Source of the DNA: Flavobacterium piscisymbiosum
GTDB lineage: Bacteria > Bacteroidota > Bacteroidia > Flavobacteriales > Flavobacteriaceae
Reading direction: 5' to 3'
DNA length: 64,000 bases
Assembly (NCBI RefSeq): GCF_020905295.1
Contig: NZ_JAJJMM010000001.1
Span: 1,860,001-1,924,000, forward strand
Below are positions 54,445-62,971 of this stretch, piece by piece. The notes below the pieces were generated by a model, which saw only the letters and a list, made by a program, of their open reading frames with translations, was not told the origin of the DNA and ran no database searches. The position numbers were made by a program, and so were the translations under genes. Each line of letters begins with the position of its first letter. Position 1 is the first letter of the stretch.

Positions 54445-57207
54445 TTACTCAGTATCTTTTGTTTCTTCCAGATCCTCAGTTTTTCTTCCTAGTTTTACTT
54501 TAGGACTATTCTGAGTTCCGGTAACCGTCAATGGAATTCCGAATATACCAAGAGGAGGTAAGCCTAAACGCATTTTTAAGTTCAGTTTTCCGTCGAGACT
54601 TGTTGTGCCTTCGATTCTTGGTCTAAAGCCTGCAAACTTAAATTTAAAGCGCTCTACGGTCATGATATTGTTCTTGATTGTGGTTTTAATGTCAACCTTA
54701 GAAAGATCAGGATTTTGCATGGATTCAGAACTTGTTGCTTTGCTTACCGCATTAAACATTTTCAGTCCTCGCACCTTTACATCTTTTACAGAAAGCGTTC
54801 CGCCACCCACAAGTGATGGATAAACAGGATCCATATTACCGTTTAAACGGCCTTTTAATTGATAATCAACCGAAACAATTCCCTGTGCTTTTTCGGCAGC
54901 GCTGGCCATTTTTCTGAAAACTTCAATTTCGTTGTATGCTTTTTTGATATCAAAATCAGACGCTTTAATAGTAAAATCAAAATTTGCTTTTTGAGGAGTA
55001 ACAGCCTGGTAATTGGCATTCATAGCAACATTGCAGCCAATTAAGTTAAAACCTGTATTCTGCATGCTTAGTTTACCTTTGTTCATGCTTAAGTTTCCAG
55101 TAGCATTTTGAAGGTTTAATTTATCAAAATTCACTTTTTGAGCCTGAGCAGTAAAAATCAGATTCAAATTCGTCGGAATTATGATAACACCCGTTTGTTT
55201 TGCTTCAGTCTGAGCAGGAGCCGGGGTTTCAGTTTTTGTTTGGGTTACAGAAGTATTTGCCTGAGTACTCGACATAAATTCGTCAACATTGATGTATCGT
55301 GACGTGGACTTAAAAGAACCTCTTAAAACGCCTGTATTGGTGGTTGCGTAATTAAAAACGTTCTGCAAATATCCATTCATCTTAAAATCTGACTGACCGT
55401 AAGCAGCCAGAAAATTATTAAAATACATTTTATCCTGATTGATTTTAAAAACACCTTCTTTGATGATGAATTTTTTTGGCAAATATTCTGATGTAATGCC
55501 AATATTTCTAAGTTCAAGCGTTCCTTTGTTGTGAAGCTTGCTGTAGTTTCCTTTTTCGGCATCACTTTGTTTGCCTTTCAAAACTAAATCAGCTTTTACA
55601 AAGCCATCTAAATCAAGTCCTTTTTGAGAGAAAACTTTATAGATTTTATTTACATCAAGTTCTCCTTTGGCTTTAATATCATAAGTCAAATCGTTGAAAT
55701 TACTCAAATCTGCTTCTACAAAAACAGGTTTTCCTTCAAAGGTAAACTGTGTAGGTTTTAAGCTCACTTTCAAATCATCAAAAGTTCCTTTTTGATTGTT
55801 GATTTTAGATTTTATAGTAATATTGGTAATAGGATTTGGATAATAAGGAGTTTTTAAATAACCATTTTCCAAATCAATAACACCATTTGTAACGGGGAAA
55901 AGTTTGTTTTTCTGATCAAATTTTCCATTTGCTTTTACGTCTCCGGCTAAGCTTCCTTTTAAAACAATATCAGGAATTCCCAGGGCTGTTATTAATTTTT
56001 CAAGATCTATTTTGGCTTTAAAATCAGCATTGATATTGGGAGTATTTATCCCTTCGATATAAAATTTAGATTTTAAGTAATCTTGATTTATATTTAAAGA
56101 TAAGTTTTTAGCATCAACAATAGCAAGATCCGGATTTAATGACGGAAGCTTTGTTTTTATTTCTAAATTTAAATTAGAAACCGGAAAAGCACTTTTGTTA
56201 TAATTTACAAATCCGCTGTCTATTTTTACATCTAAATTAAGGTCTGGAGCAATTTTTTGCGATGCAATATAATTTCCTTTTAAGGTAAAAAGTAAGTTTG
56301 TTTTTCCTTTTAATTCGGTTTTAGAAAGCCATGTAATATATTTTGGAGGAAAAGCTGTAAATACATCGTATAAGTCGCTATTGTCGGATTTAATTACAAA
56401 ATCCATATTGTAGCCATCTTTCAAAAAATCAAATTTCCCTTTAAAATCGACCAAAAGCTGATTGATTTTTAAGTTGTTTTGTTGAAAAAAGAAAGACAAA
56501 GAGTTTACATTTACTTTGGTAATCAGATCCGCATCAATTTTTTTATTCATTAAATACGGTTCGCCTTCATAAACAATATTTAATTTCTCGATTTTAGCTT
56601 TCGAATACAAATCAAAAATATCTTGGGCTAAATCTCCTTTTCCTAAATAATCAAATCCAAAAGCATCAAAATGAACTTTAGTCGATAAGTCATCGTAAAT
56701 TATTTTACTGTTGAGGATCTCGATTTTTTCTAGTTTTAGCGATGCATCTGCGTCAGCGCTGTCTTTTGGGTCTGATGGACTTGATGATTTGTAAACATTG
56801 TAATTTGCTTCTCCTTTTGCGTTTACTTTTACATTAATAAACGAATCAGATAAATAAATCTGATCAATTTTTACTTCTTTACTAAAAACTAAACTGGCTA
56901 CATTTATTCCAAAAGAAACCTCTTTTGCGGTGATGAATTTTTCACTTTTATACGGAGCTGACCCGTTAAGGCTTAGGTCATTTAAAGTTAAAGTTAACGA
57001 AGGAAAATGATGAAAAAACGAAACTGAAACATCCGAATAGTTCAATTCGGCACTTAGTTTTTCATTTGCCGTTTTCTTGATTTGCTCTTTGATTTTATCG
57101 GCAAAAATAATTGGGGTTAAGAATAATAGCCCAATAATAACAACAAAAGTAATTCCCAGATATTTAGCCGTTTTTAATAAAATAGACTTCGTTTTATTTT
57201 TTGACAT
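54445..57207 (-). CDS. AsmA-like envelope protein
   Basis: A 920-residue protein anchored by one N-terminal helix (YLGITFVVIIGLLFLTPIIF), with a long periplasmic part rich in beta strands. The N-terminal AsmA domain (ADKIKEQIKKTANEKL, then VSVSFFHHFPSLTLTLNDLS) and the C-terminal AsmA-like domain (GRLNGNMDPVYPSLVGGGTL) are clear. Such proteins are lipid-transfer bridges of the AsmA/TamB/VPS13-like group between the membranes. A Thr/Gln/Pro linker (QTKTETPAPAQTEAKQTG) lies near residue 655. ATG 57207 (MSKNKTK) is chosen over a TTG six bases upstream. It lies 54 bases after the hydroxylase gene on the same strand. Confidence 0.88.
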   Translation of the reverse strand: MSKNKTKSILLKTAKYLGITFVVIIGLLFLTPIIFADKIKEQIKKTANEKLSAELNYSDVSVSFFHHFPSLTLTLNDLSLNGSAPYKSEKFITAKEVSFGINVASLVFSKEVKIDQIYLSDSFINVKVNAKGEANYNVYKSSSPSDPKDSADADASLKLEKIEILNSKIIYDDLSTKVHFDAFGFDYLGKGDLAQDIFDLYSKAKIEKLNIVYEGEPYLMNKKIDADLITKVNVNSLSFFFQQNNLKINQLLVDFKGKFDFLKDGYNMDFVIKSDNSDLYDVFTAFPPKYITWLSKTELKGKTNLLFTLKGNYIASQKIAPDLNLDVKIDSGFVNYNKSAFPVSNLNLEIKTKLPSLNPDLAIVDAKNLSLNINQDYLKSKFYIEGINTPNINADFKAKIDLEKLITALGIPDIVLKGSLAGDVKANGKFDQKNKLFPVTNGVIDLENGYLKTPYYPNPITNITIKSKINNQKGTFDDLKVSLKPTQFTFEGKPVFVEADLSNFNDLTYDIKAKGELDVNKIYKVFSQKGLDLDGFVKADLVLKGKQSDAEKGNYSKLHNKGTLELRNIGITSEYLPKKFIIKEGVFKINQDKMYFNNFLAAYGQSDFKMNGYLQNVFNYATTNTGVLRGSFKSTSRYINVDEFMSSTQANTSVTQTKTETPAPAQTEAKQTGVIIIPTNLNLIFTAQAQKVNFDKLNLQNATGNLSMNKGKLSMQNTGFNLIGCNVAMNANYQAVTPQKANFDFTIKASDFDIKKAYNEIEVFRKMASAAEKAQGIVSVDYQLKGRLNGNMDPVYPSLVGGGTLSVKDVKVRGLKMFNAVSKATSSESMQNPDLSKVDIKTTIKNNIMTVERFKFKFAGFRPRIEGTTSLDGKLNLKMRLGLPPLGIFGIPLTVTGTQNSPKVKLGRKTEDLEETKDTE

Positions 57208-57261
57208 GACCAATTGTGGTATTTATTAGGTAAGAAATGAATAGAAATTAAAAAGGATAAA

Positions 57262-57843
57262 TTATCCATGAACGGTTTCGCTTTTTCCGTAATTGGTAAT
57301 AATAGAACCTTCGTATTCAATCCATTCTTTCCAGCGTTTATCGATATCTATATTGTCAGTATATTTTCTGGCAAATCCTAGAAAAGTGGTGTAATGTCCG
57401 GCTTCAGAAATCATTAAATCGCGATAAAATTTAGCTAATTCTTCGTCTTTAATATTTTCTGATAATACTTTAAAACGTTCACAGCTTCTGGCTTCGATCA
57501 TGGCCGAAAATAATAAGCGATCACAAAGTGCATCTTTTCGGCTTCCGTCTTTTTTCATGAATTTAAAAAGTTCATTCACATAATGATCTTTTCTTTCGCG
57601 GCCCAAAGTCAAACCTCTTTTTTTGATGATATCGTGTACCATTTGCAAATGCTCTAATTCTTCTCTCGCAATTATAAGCATCTCGGTAACTAATTCTTCT
57701 AATTCAGAATTGTAAGTAACTAAGCTAATGGCATTTGAAGCTGCTTTTTGTTCGCACCAAGCGTGATCTGTTAATATTTCTTCGATATTCGATTCTACAA
57801 TATTTACCCAACGAGGGTCTGTGGCTAATTTTAATCCTAACAT
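57262..57843 (-). CDS. miaE: tRNA-(ms2io6A)-hydroxylase-like diiron protein (MiaE family)
   Basis: A 193-residue ferritin-like diiron enzyme that hydroxylates the isopentenyl side chain at tRNA position 37. Iron ligands are visible in DHAWCEQKAA, REELEHLQMVH (ExxH), MIEARSCERF and SEAGHYTTF (ExxH). ATG 57843 (MLGLKLATDPRW) is preferred to a TTG at 57870 that lies inside the predicted -7 element. It is first in a unit with the AsmA-like gene; the functional link is unclear. Confidence 0.88.
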   Translation of the reverse strand: MLGLKLATDPRWVNIVESNIEEILTDHAWCEQKAASNAISLVTYNSELEELVTEMLIIAREELEHLQMVHDIIKKRGLTLGRERKDHYVNELFKFMKKDGSRKDALCDRLLFSAMIEARSCERFKVLSENIKDEELAKFYRDLMISEAGHYTTFLGFARKYTDNIDIDKRWKEWIEYEGSIITNYGKSETVHG

Positions 57844-57867
57844 AATTTCCCGACATTTTAGTTCTTG

Positions 57868-57875
57868 CAAAATTA
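57868..57875 (-). promoter_or_regulatory. Predicted -7 element of miaE
   Basis: Reads TAATTTTG on the minus strand, 24 bases upstream of the ATG. Confidence 0.5.
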
Positions 57876-57958
57876 GTGTTTTTTATTACTAAAAATCAGG
57901 AAATATCGTATGATTGCGCTCAAAAAAAGCATTATTTTGTAGCTTGAAATATTTTGAA

Positions 57959-59203
57959 ATGAATCAGATAAAAAAACTTTTAATCATTGGCTTTGTTTGG
58001 CCTGAACCAAATTCGTCTGCAGCGGGTGGTAGAATGATGCAATTGATTTCTATTTTTAAGCAAAACGGATTTGAGATTACATTTGCAAGCCCGGCTTTAG
58101 ACAGCGATTTTATGGTCGATTTATCTGAATCTGGCGTAAAAAAAGTGTCAATTGAACTGAATAATTCCAGTTTTGATGATTTCATTATCGAATTAAATCC
58201 TGATGTTGTTTTGTTTGATCGTTTTATGATCGAAGAACAATTTGGATGGCGGGTATCTGAAAATTGCCCAAAAGCGATTCGTTTATTAGATACCGAAGAT
58301 TTGCATTGTTTAAGAACGGCAAGGCAAAAAGCGTTTAAAGAAAATAGAGTTTTTGAACTTCATGATTTATTGTCTGAAGAAGTGGCAAAGCGAGAAATTG
58401 CCAGTATTTTAAGATGTGATTTATCTTTTATTATTTCTGAATTTGAAATGAAAATCTTAAAAGATGTTTTTAAAATCGATTCAGGTTTATTGTATTATTT
58501 ACCGTTTTTGGTTTATGAAATGTCTGAATTTGATTTGTTGAAATTGCCTTTGTTTGAAGAACGTAGAAATTTTGTTTTCATTGGAAATTTTCTGCATGAG
58601 CCCAATTGGAATACCGTTCAGTATTTAAAAGAAACCATTTGGCCTTTAATCAAAAAACAATTTCCAGAAGCTGTTTTAGAGGTTTATGGTGCGTATCCTT
58701 CGCAAAAAGTGTTGCAATTGCATCAGCCTAAAAATGGTTTTTTTATTATGGGAAGAGCTGCGGATGCTAATGAAATCGTTAAAAATGCGAAAGTTGTTCT
58801 GGCGCCAATTCGATTTGGAGCCGGATTAAAAGGGAAATTATTGGAAGCTATGCAATGCGGAACGCCAAGTGTAACTACAACAATTGGTTCTGAAGCGATG
58901 CATGCCAATTTATCATGGAATGGCTTTGTTACAGATGATACTGAATTGTTCGCAAAAAAGGCGATTGAATTGTATCACGACGAAAAACTTTGGAAACAAG
59001 CTCAAAAAAATGGAGTTGCTATCGTCAACGAATGCTATCAATTGAGTAAATATTCTACGGCATTAATAGCAGCGATCAATTCATTGCTGAATGATTCTGA
59101 AAGTCATCGCCTGCAAAATTTTATGGGAAGTTTGTTGCAGCATCACACCTTAAAAAGTACCAAATATATGGCAAAATGGATCGAGGCCAAGAATAAAAAT
59201 TAG
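57959..59203 (+). CDS. Glycosyltransferase (GT4-like)
   Basis: A 414-residue cytoplasmic glycosyltransferase of GT-B fold. The N-terminal acceptor domain begins LLIIGFVWPEPNSSAAGGRM; the C-terminal donor domain (PF13692-like) has FVFIGNFLHEPNWN, then FGAGLKGKLLEAMQCGTPSVT with the conserved Glu that contacts the nucleotide sugar. Donor and acceptor are unknown. ATG 57959 is used; the longer frame from TTG 57914 overlaps the divergent promoter. Its 3' end overlaps the converging AraC gene by 4 bases. Confidence 0.88.
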   Translation: MNQIKKLLIIGFVWPEPNSSAAGGRMMQLISIFKQNGFEITFASPALDSDFMVDLSESGVKKVSIELNNSSFDDFIIELNPDVVLFDRFMIEEQFGWRVSENCPKAIRLLDTEDLHCLRTARQKAFKENRVFELHDLLSEEVAKREIASILRCDLSFIISEFEMKILKDVFKIDSGLLYYLPFLVYEMSEFDLLKLPLFEERRNFVFIGNFLHEPNWNTVQYLKETIWPLIKKQFPEAVLEVYGAYPSQKVLQLHQPKNGFFIMGRAADANEIVKNAKVVLAPIRFGAGLKGKLLEAMQCGTPSVTTTIGSEAMHANLSWNGFVTDDTELFAKKAIELYHDEKLWKQAQKNGVAIVNECYQLSKYSTALIAAINSLLNDSESHRLQNFMGSLLQHHTLKSTKYMAKWIEAKNKN

Positions 59204-60078
59204 TCTGCCATTTTTCCAAAACCTACAGTTTCGCGGTACAATTGTGGCGAAACATCGGCATTGGTTTTAAAGAATCGGCTAAAATAATGTTCGTCGTCAT
59301 AACCCAATTCATAAGCGATTTCTTTTACCGTTTTGTTGGTCATGTACAATTCTCTTTTCGCTTCGATTATAATTCTTTCGGCAATTAGATCGGTCAGAGT
59401 TTTATTGAAATAATTTTTAGATAATTTGGCTAAGGCTTTCGCCGAAATATTCAGCATTTCTGCATAATGTCCTGCAGAATGTTTGATCTTGAAATTCAGT
59501 TCAATAGCATCTTTCAAATTTTGGAGAATAAAAGGTTCTTTAGAATCCGGAACCGATTTCATCTCTTCGAGTTGTATGTTTTTGAGTCTCGAAGCCGTAA
59601 TCAAAAATATCTTTAAATACGAAATGAGTAGTTCATATTGTGCCAGTTCTGAATTTTGCATTTCAATTTTCATCTGATTCAAAACCATTTTAAAAGTCGA
59701 AGCCGCTTCTTCTGTAATTATGGTAAAAGGGGGCTGATAGACATTGTTGAATAAAACACCATTGCACGAAACTTCTTTCTGATGGTAATGAATGCAGTAA
59801 AAATCAGGATGAAAATGAATTGCAATTCCTTCGATAGGTTCGCTTACGCAAAGCATAAAAGGCTGATACGGTGAAAAGGCGAGGAGTGAGTTTTCTTCAA
59901 ACTGATGCTCGGCAAAATCAGCTTTTACTTTGCCTTTTCCTTTGGTAACCCAAATCAAGGAGAAATAATTATTGCGCTGCAAATGATCAAAATGGCTATT
60001 GTCATCAAACGGAAGCAGTTTAAAAGCAAGGTTCCCGGTTTGCGGATTGATTAAAGTAAAAACATTTTGATTGCTCAT
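59200..60078 (-). CDS. AraC-family transcriptional regulator
   Basis: A 292-residue regulator: an N-terminal cupin-like effector domain (about 1-165; FEENSLLAFSPYQPFMLC) and a C-terminal double helix-turn-helix (about 190-285; SAGHYAEMLNISAKALAKL and VKEIAYELGYDDEHYFSRFF). It probably controls the AhpD-like gene 81 bases upstream on the same strand, or itself, in response to a small molecule; this is inference from proximity. Confidence 0.92.
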   Translation of the reverse strand: MSNQNVFTLINPQTGNLAFKLLPFDDNSHFDHLQRNNYFSLIWVTKGKGKVKADFAEHQFEENSLLAFSPYQPFMLCVSEPIEGIAIHFHPDFYCIHYHQKEVSCNGVLFNNVYQPPFTIITEEAASTFKMVLNQMKIEMQNSELAQYELLISYLKIFLITASRLKNIQLEEMKSVPDSKEPFILQNLKDAIELNFKIKHSAGHYAEMLNISAKALAKLSKNYFNKTLTDLIAERIIIEAKRELYMTNKTVKEIAYELGYDDEHYFSRFFKTNADVSPQLYRETVGFGKMAD

Positions 60079-60159
60079 GATTTTATGTTTTTTAAAATAT
60101 AAAGATAGTCATGAAATAAATTCACAACTATCTTTATAAATTGTTTTTTGTTTGAAAAA

Positions 60160-60711
60160 TTAGTTTTGTAATGCTAAGTCCGGAACTGCCGGAAAATCAA
60201 TTTCTGTGTTTGCAGTATTGTTAAAATAGTTGGTTAAAACATTCAGTGCAACATGTGCTACAGTTTCTGCAAGTTCAGCGTCTGAAACTCCTGCGTTTTT
60301 AATTGCATTTACATCCTGATCGTTTACTAAACCATTTTTACTAATTAATGTTTTAGCAAATTGTAGTATCGCTTCCGTTTTTGCATCAGCAGAATTTCCT
60401 GTTCTTGCATCGTGTAAAACTTGTGCGTCGGTTTTTAATAATTTTTCGCCAATAAAAGTGTGGGCAGCTACACAATACTCACATGAATTGCTTTCTGAAA
60501 CTGTTAGAGCAATTAGTTCTCCGGTTTTTGAGCTTAGTTTTCCGTGGCTCAATGCACCGCTTAAATTTAAATATCCTTCAAGAACTGCCGGAGAATTTCC
60601 CATTGTTCTCATCATGTTAGGAACAACTCCTAATTTAGCTTGTACAGCGTTGAATAAATCTTTAGTTTTTCCTGTTACTTCTTCTGGGCTTAATGCTGTT
60701 AATCGTGTCAT
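60160..60711 (-). CDS. Carboxymuconolactone decarboxylase/AhpD-like protein
   Basis: A 183-residue alpha-helical protein of the peroxidase-related CMD family. The active-site motif CEYCVAAHTF (CxxC plus His) shows the AhpD-type peroxiredoxin-reducing or peroxidase chemistry, not lactone decarboxylation. The second lobe contains NAGVSDAELAETVAHVALNV. Length fits the two-domain group. It is first in a probable unit with the AraC regulator. Confidence 0.9.
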   Translation of the reverse strand: MTRLTALSPEEVTGKTKDLFNAVQAKLGVVPNMMRTMGNSPAVLEGYLNLSGALSHGKLSSKTGELIALTVSESNSCEYCVAAHTFIGEKLLKTDAQVLHDARTGNSADAKTEAILQFAKTLISKNGLVNDQDVNAIKNAGVSDAELAETVAHVALNVLTNYFNNTANTEIDFPAVPDLALQN

Positions 60712-60875
60712 TTTATTTAATTTTTTATGTTAATTATTAGTTGTTGTCTTTTGACATTACAAAGGTGCGACGATTACAGATTGTAGAACATGGAGGATTT
60801 ACGCTATGTGATGGACAATTTTCCCGGGGTTATTTTTTGAATTGAAGAGTCTCCGGATTGTAATACCAACGGGAT

Positions 60876-60913
60876 AAAAAAATCCCCGAATTATCTATTT
60901 GATAATCGGGGAT
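60876..60913 (-). terminator. Terminator of the M1 peptidase gene
   Basis: ATCCCCGAATTATC pairs with GATAATCGGGGAT (one bulged base); on the minus strand a T run follows. Beyond it, 60916-60985 is made of ACTG words (CTGTCAACTGAGACTGAAAA). Confidence 0.85.
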
Positions 60914-60986
60914 GTTAACTGTAAAATCACAAACTGTCAACTGCAACTGTCAACTGAGACTGAAAACTGCGACTGAAAATTGAAAA

Positions 60987-62834
60987 CTATTTCAAAACGC
61001 CTTCAATAGCCTGAATCGTTGTAGCGTGATAACCAGATTTTGCTTTGTCAAAAACTTGTTTTGCCCAAGCTTTTCCTTCAGGGGTTTTAACCATTTCTTT
61101 ATAAAGCATCATTACAGATCCTGTTCTGCTTATTGAAACTAGAAATTGCTCAATCGCAGGATTCGCTGCTTTGTATTGGTGAATTATTGCCTGAACAAAC
61201 CATTGACGCTTGATGATGAAATTACCACCTTTTGTAAAATTGAATTCCGCATCGATCGCTTCCATTTCTTTTGGTGTAATATCCGTTGGAAGATGGTCTA
61301 TAAAATACTGTTTTTCGCTGGTTGTTGTAATTTTTTGACTTAATCCTTTAAGTCCGGTTTCTCTCCAGCTTTTTTGAATTTTATCTATAGCATCGAAATC
61401 AGCAGAGCTTACCGGAGTAATATTGGATGGAATTCCAGGTTTGTAAATCCAATCTTCTGCTTTTATTTTATCTGCCAGTGTTTTGTCTCCCTTTATAAGA
61501 TTTTCATTGTAGTATTTAATAAAATCTTCTGTTGTAATCGATTTGAAAGCGTGTGCGTCGAAATAATTTTTAATAAATACGTCAAATTTCTCACGTCCAA
61601 CAGTGTTTTCGATTACTCTTAAAAAAGCATAACCTTTTACATAAGGAATCATACTGATTCCGTCGTCAGGATTTCTTCCTGTAAGACTTACTTTTAATCT
61701 TGTATCAGGGCTTGTCTCCCCATATTCTGCTACATTATCAACTAATTCTTTGCGGGTAATAACATTTTGCATTTCAAATTCTTTCTTTCCAAAAATGGCT
61801 TCGCCAATACGGTGTTCTACATAAGTAGTGAAACCTTCGTTTAACCAAATATCATCCCACGTAGCGTTTGTAACCAGATTTCCGCTCCAGCTGTGCCCTA
61901 ATTCGTGGGCTAATAAACTAGTTAAAGAACGATCTCCTGCGATTACTCCCGGAGTTAAAAAGGTTAGGTTTGGATTTTCCATTCCTCCGTAAGGAAAACT
62001 TGGAGGTAAAACCAAGACATCGTAACGTCCCCAACGGTAAGGTCCGTAAAGTTTTTCGGCAGCTACAACCATTTTTCCAAGTTCGGCAAATTCCCAAGCC
62101 GATTTTTTTAGCATCGATGGTTCTGCATAAACTCCGGTTCTGTTGTCGATAGATTGAAATTCGATATCTCCAACAGCAATCGCCATTAAATAAGAAGGAA
62201 TTGCTTTGTCTTGTTTAAAGGTATAAACTCCGGTATCATTTTTCTTCTGAGGATTTACGGCGCTCATTACGGCTAGTAAATCTTTAGGAACGGTAACTTT
62301 TGCATTATAAGTAAAACGAACTCCAGGTGAATCCTGACAAGGAATCCAGGTACGTGACCATACGCTTTCTCCCTGAGAAAAAAGGAAAGGTTTCTTTTTG
62401 TCTGCTGTTTGTTCTGGTTTAAGCCATTGTAAGGCAACAGCTTCTTTAGTTGTGCTGTAGTAAATATTTACTTTAGTTGTATTGGGTTCAATCGTAACAT
62501 GAAGAGGTTTTCCGTGAAATTCCACGTCTTTTCCTAATTCGAATTTAGTTTCTTTTTCGTCATCGCCTAAAGTTACTTTTCTAATGTTAAGTGTGTTTTC
62601 GTCAAAGATAATTTCATTTCCTTTGCTTATATTATCAATTAACCATGATGCTTTTCCTGAGATGGTCTGAGTGTCAAAATCAACTTTTATGTCGAGATCT
62701 AAATGTTTTACAACAGCAAGTTCTGGTTTAGCATAACTGTGTTCATCTGTAACAACAGTTGCTTTTTCTGTTTGTTCCTTTTTCTGACACGCAATTACGG
62801 TCAGGAATAAAGTGGCAAGGATTAGTTTTTTCAT
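60987..62834 (-). CDS. M1-family aminopeptidase (lipoprotein)
   Basis: A 615-residue zinc metallopeptidase, close to the leukotriene-A4-hydrolase/aminopeptidase B group. Lipoprotein signal MKKLILATLFLTVIAC (Cys16), substrate-binding GGMENP, zinc site HELGHSWSGN with the third ligand Glu in WLNEGFTTYVEH, and a C-terminal armadillo-like helical domain. All catalytic residues are intact. It would trim peptides in the envelope. It is transcribed alone between two terminators. Confidence 0.94.
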   Translation of the reverse strand: MKKLILATLFLTVIACQKKEQTEKATVVTDEHSYAKPELAVVKHLDLDIKVDFDTQTISGKASWLIDNISKGNEIIFDENTLNIRKVTLGDDEKETKFELGKDVEFHGKPLHVTIEPNTTKVNIYYSTTKEAVALQWLKPEQTADKKKPFLFSQGESVWSRTWIPCQDSPGVRFTYNAKVTVPKDLLAVMSAVNPQKKNDTGVYTFKQDKAIPSYLMAIAVGDIEFQSIDNRTGVYAEPSMLKKSAWEFAELGKMVVAAEKLYGPYRWGRYDVLVLPPSFPYGGMENPNLTFLTPGVIAGDRSLTSLLAHELGHSWSGNLVTNATWDDIWLNEGFTTYVEHRIGEAIFGKKEFEMQNVITRKELVDNVAEYGETSPDTRLKVSLTGRNPDDGISMIPYVKGYAFLRVIENTVGREKFDVFIKNYFDAHAFKSITTEDFIKYYNENLIKGDKTLADKIKAEDWIYKPGIPSNITPVSSADFDAIDKIQKSWRETGLKGLSQKITTTSEKQYFIDHLPTDITPKEMEAIDAEFNFTKGGNFIIKRQWFVQAIIHQYKAANPAIEQFLVSISRTGSVMMLYKEMVKTPEGKAWAKQVFDKAKSGYHATTIQAIEGVLK

Positions 62835-62872
62835 TTTATGAAGAATTGAATTAGTGGAGGAAAATTAAACAA

Positions 62873-62908
62873 AAAATCCCGTTTTGAATAAACAAAACGG
62901 GATTTTAT
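62873..62908 (-). terminator. Terminator after the E2 gene
   Basis: AAAATCCCGTTTTG (62873-62886) and CAAAACGGGATTTT (62893-62906) are exact reverse complements with A/T flanks; lies downstream of the minus-strand E2 gene. A decayed CTTCGACTTCGCTTAG repeat lies at about 62940-62959. Confidence 0.85.
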
Positions 62909-62971
62909 TATAAATAACCTTAAGCTTGGTTCAGGATGATCCTTCGACTTCGCTTAGGATAAACATCGAAA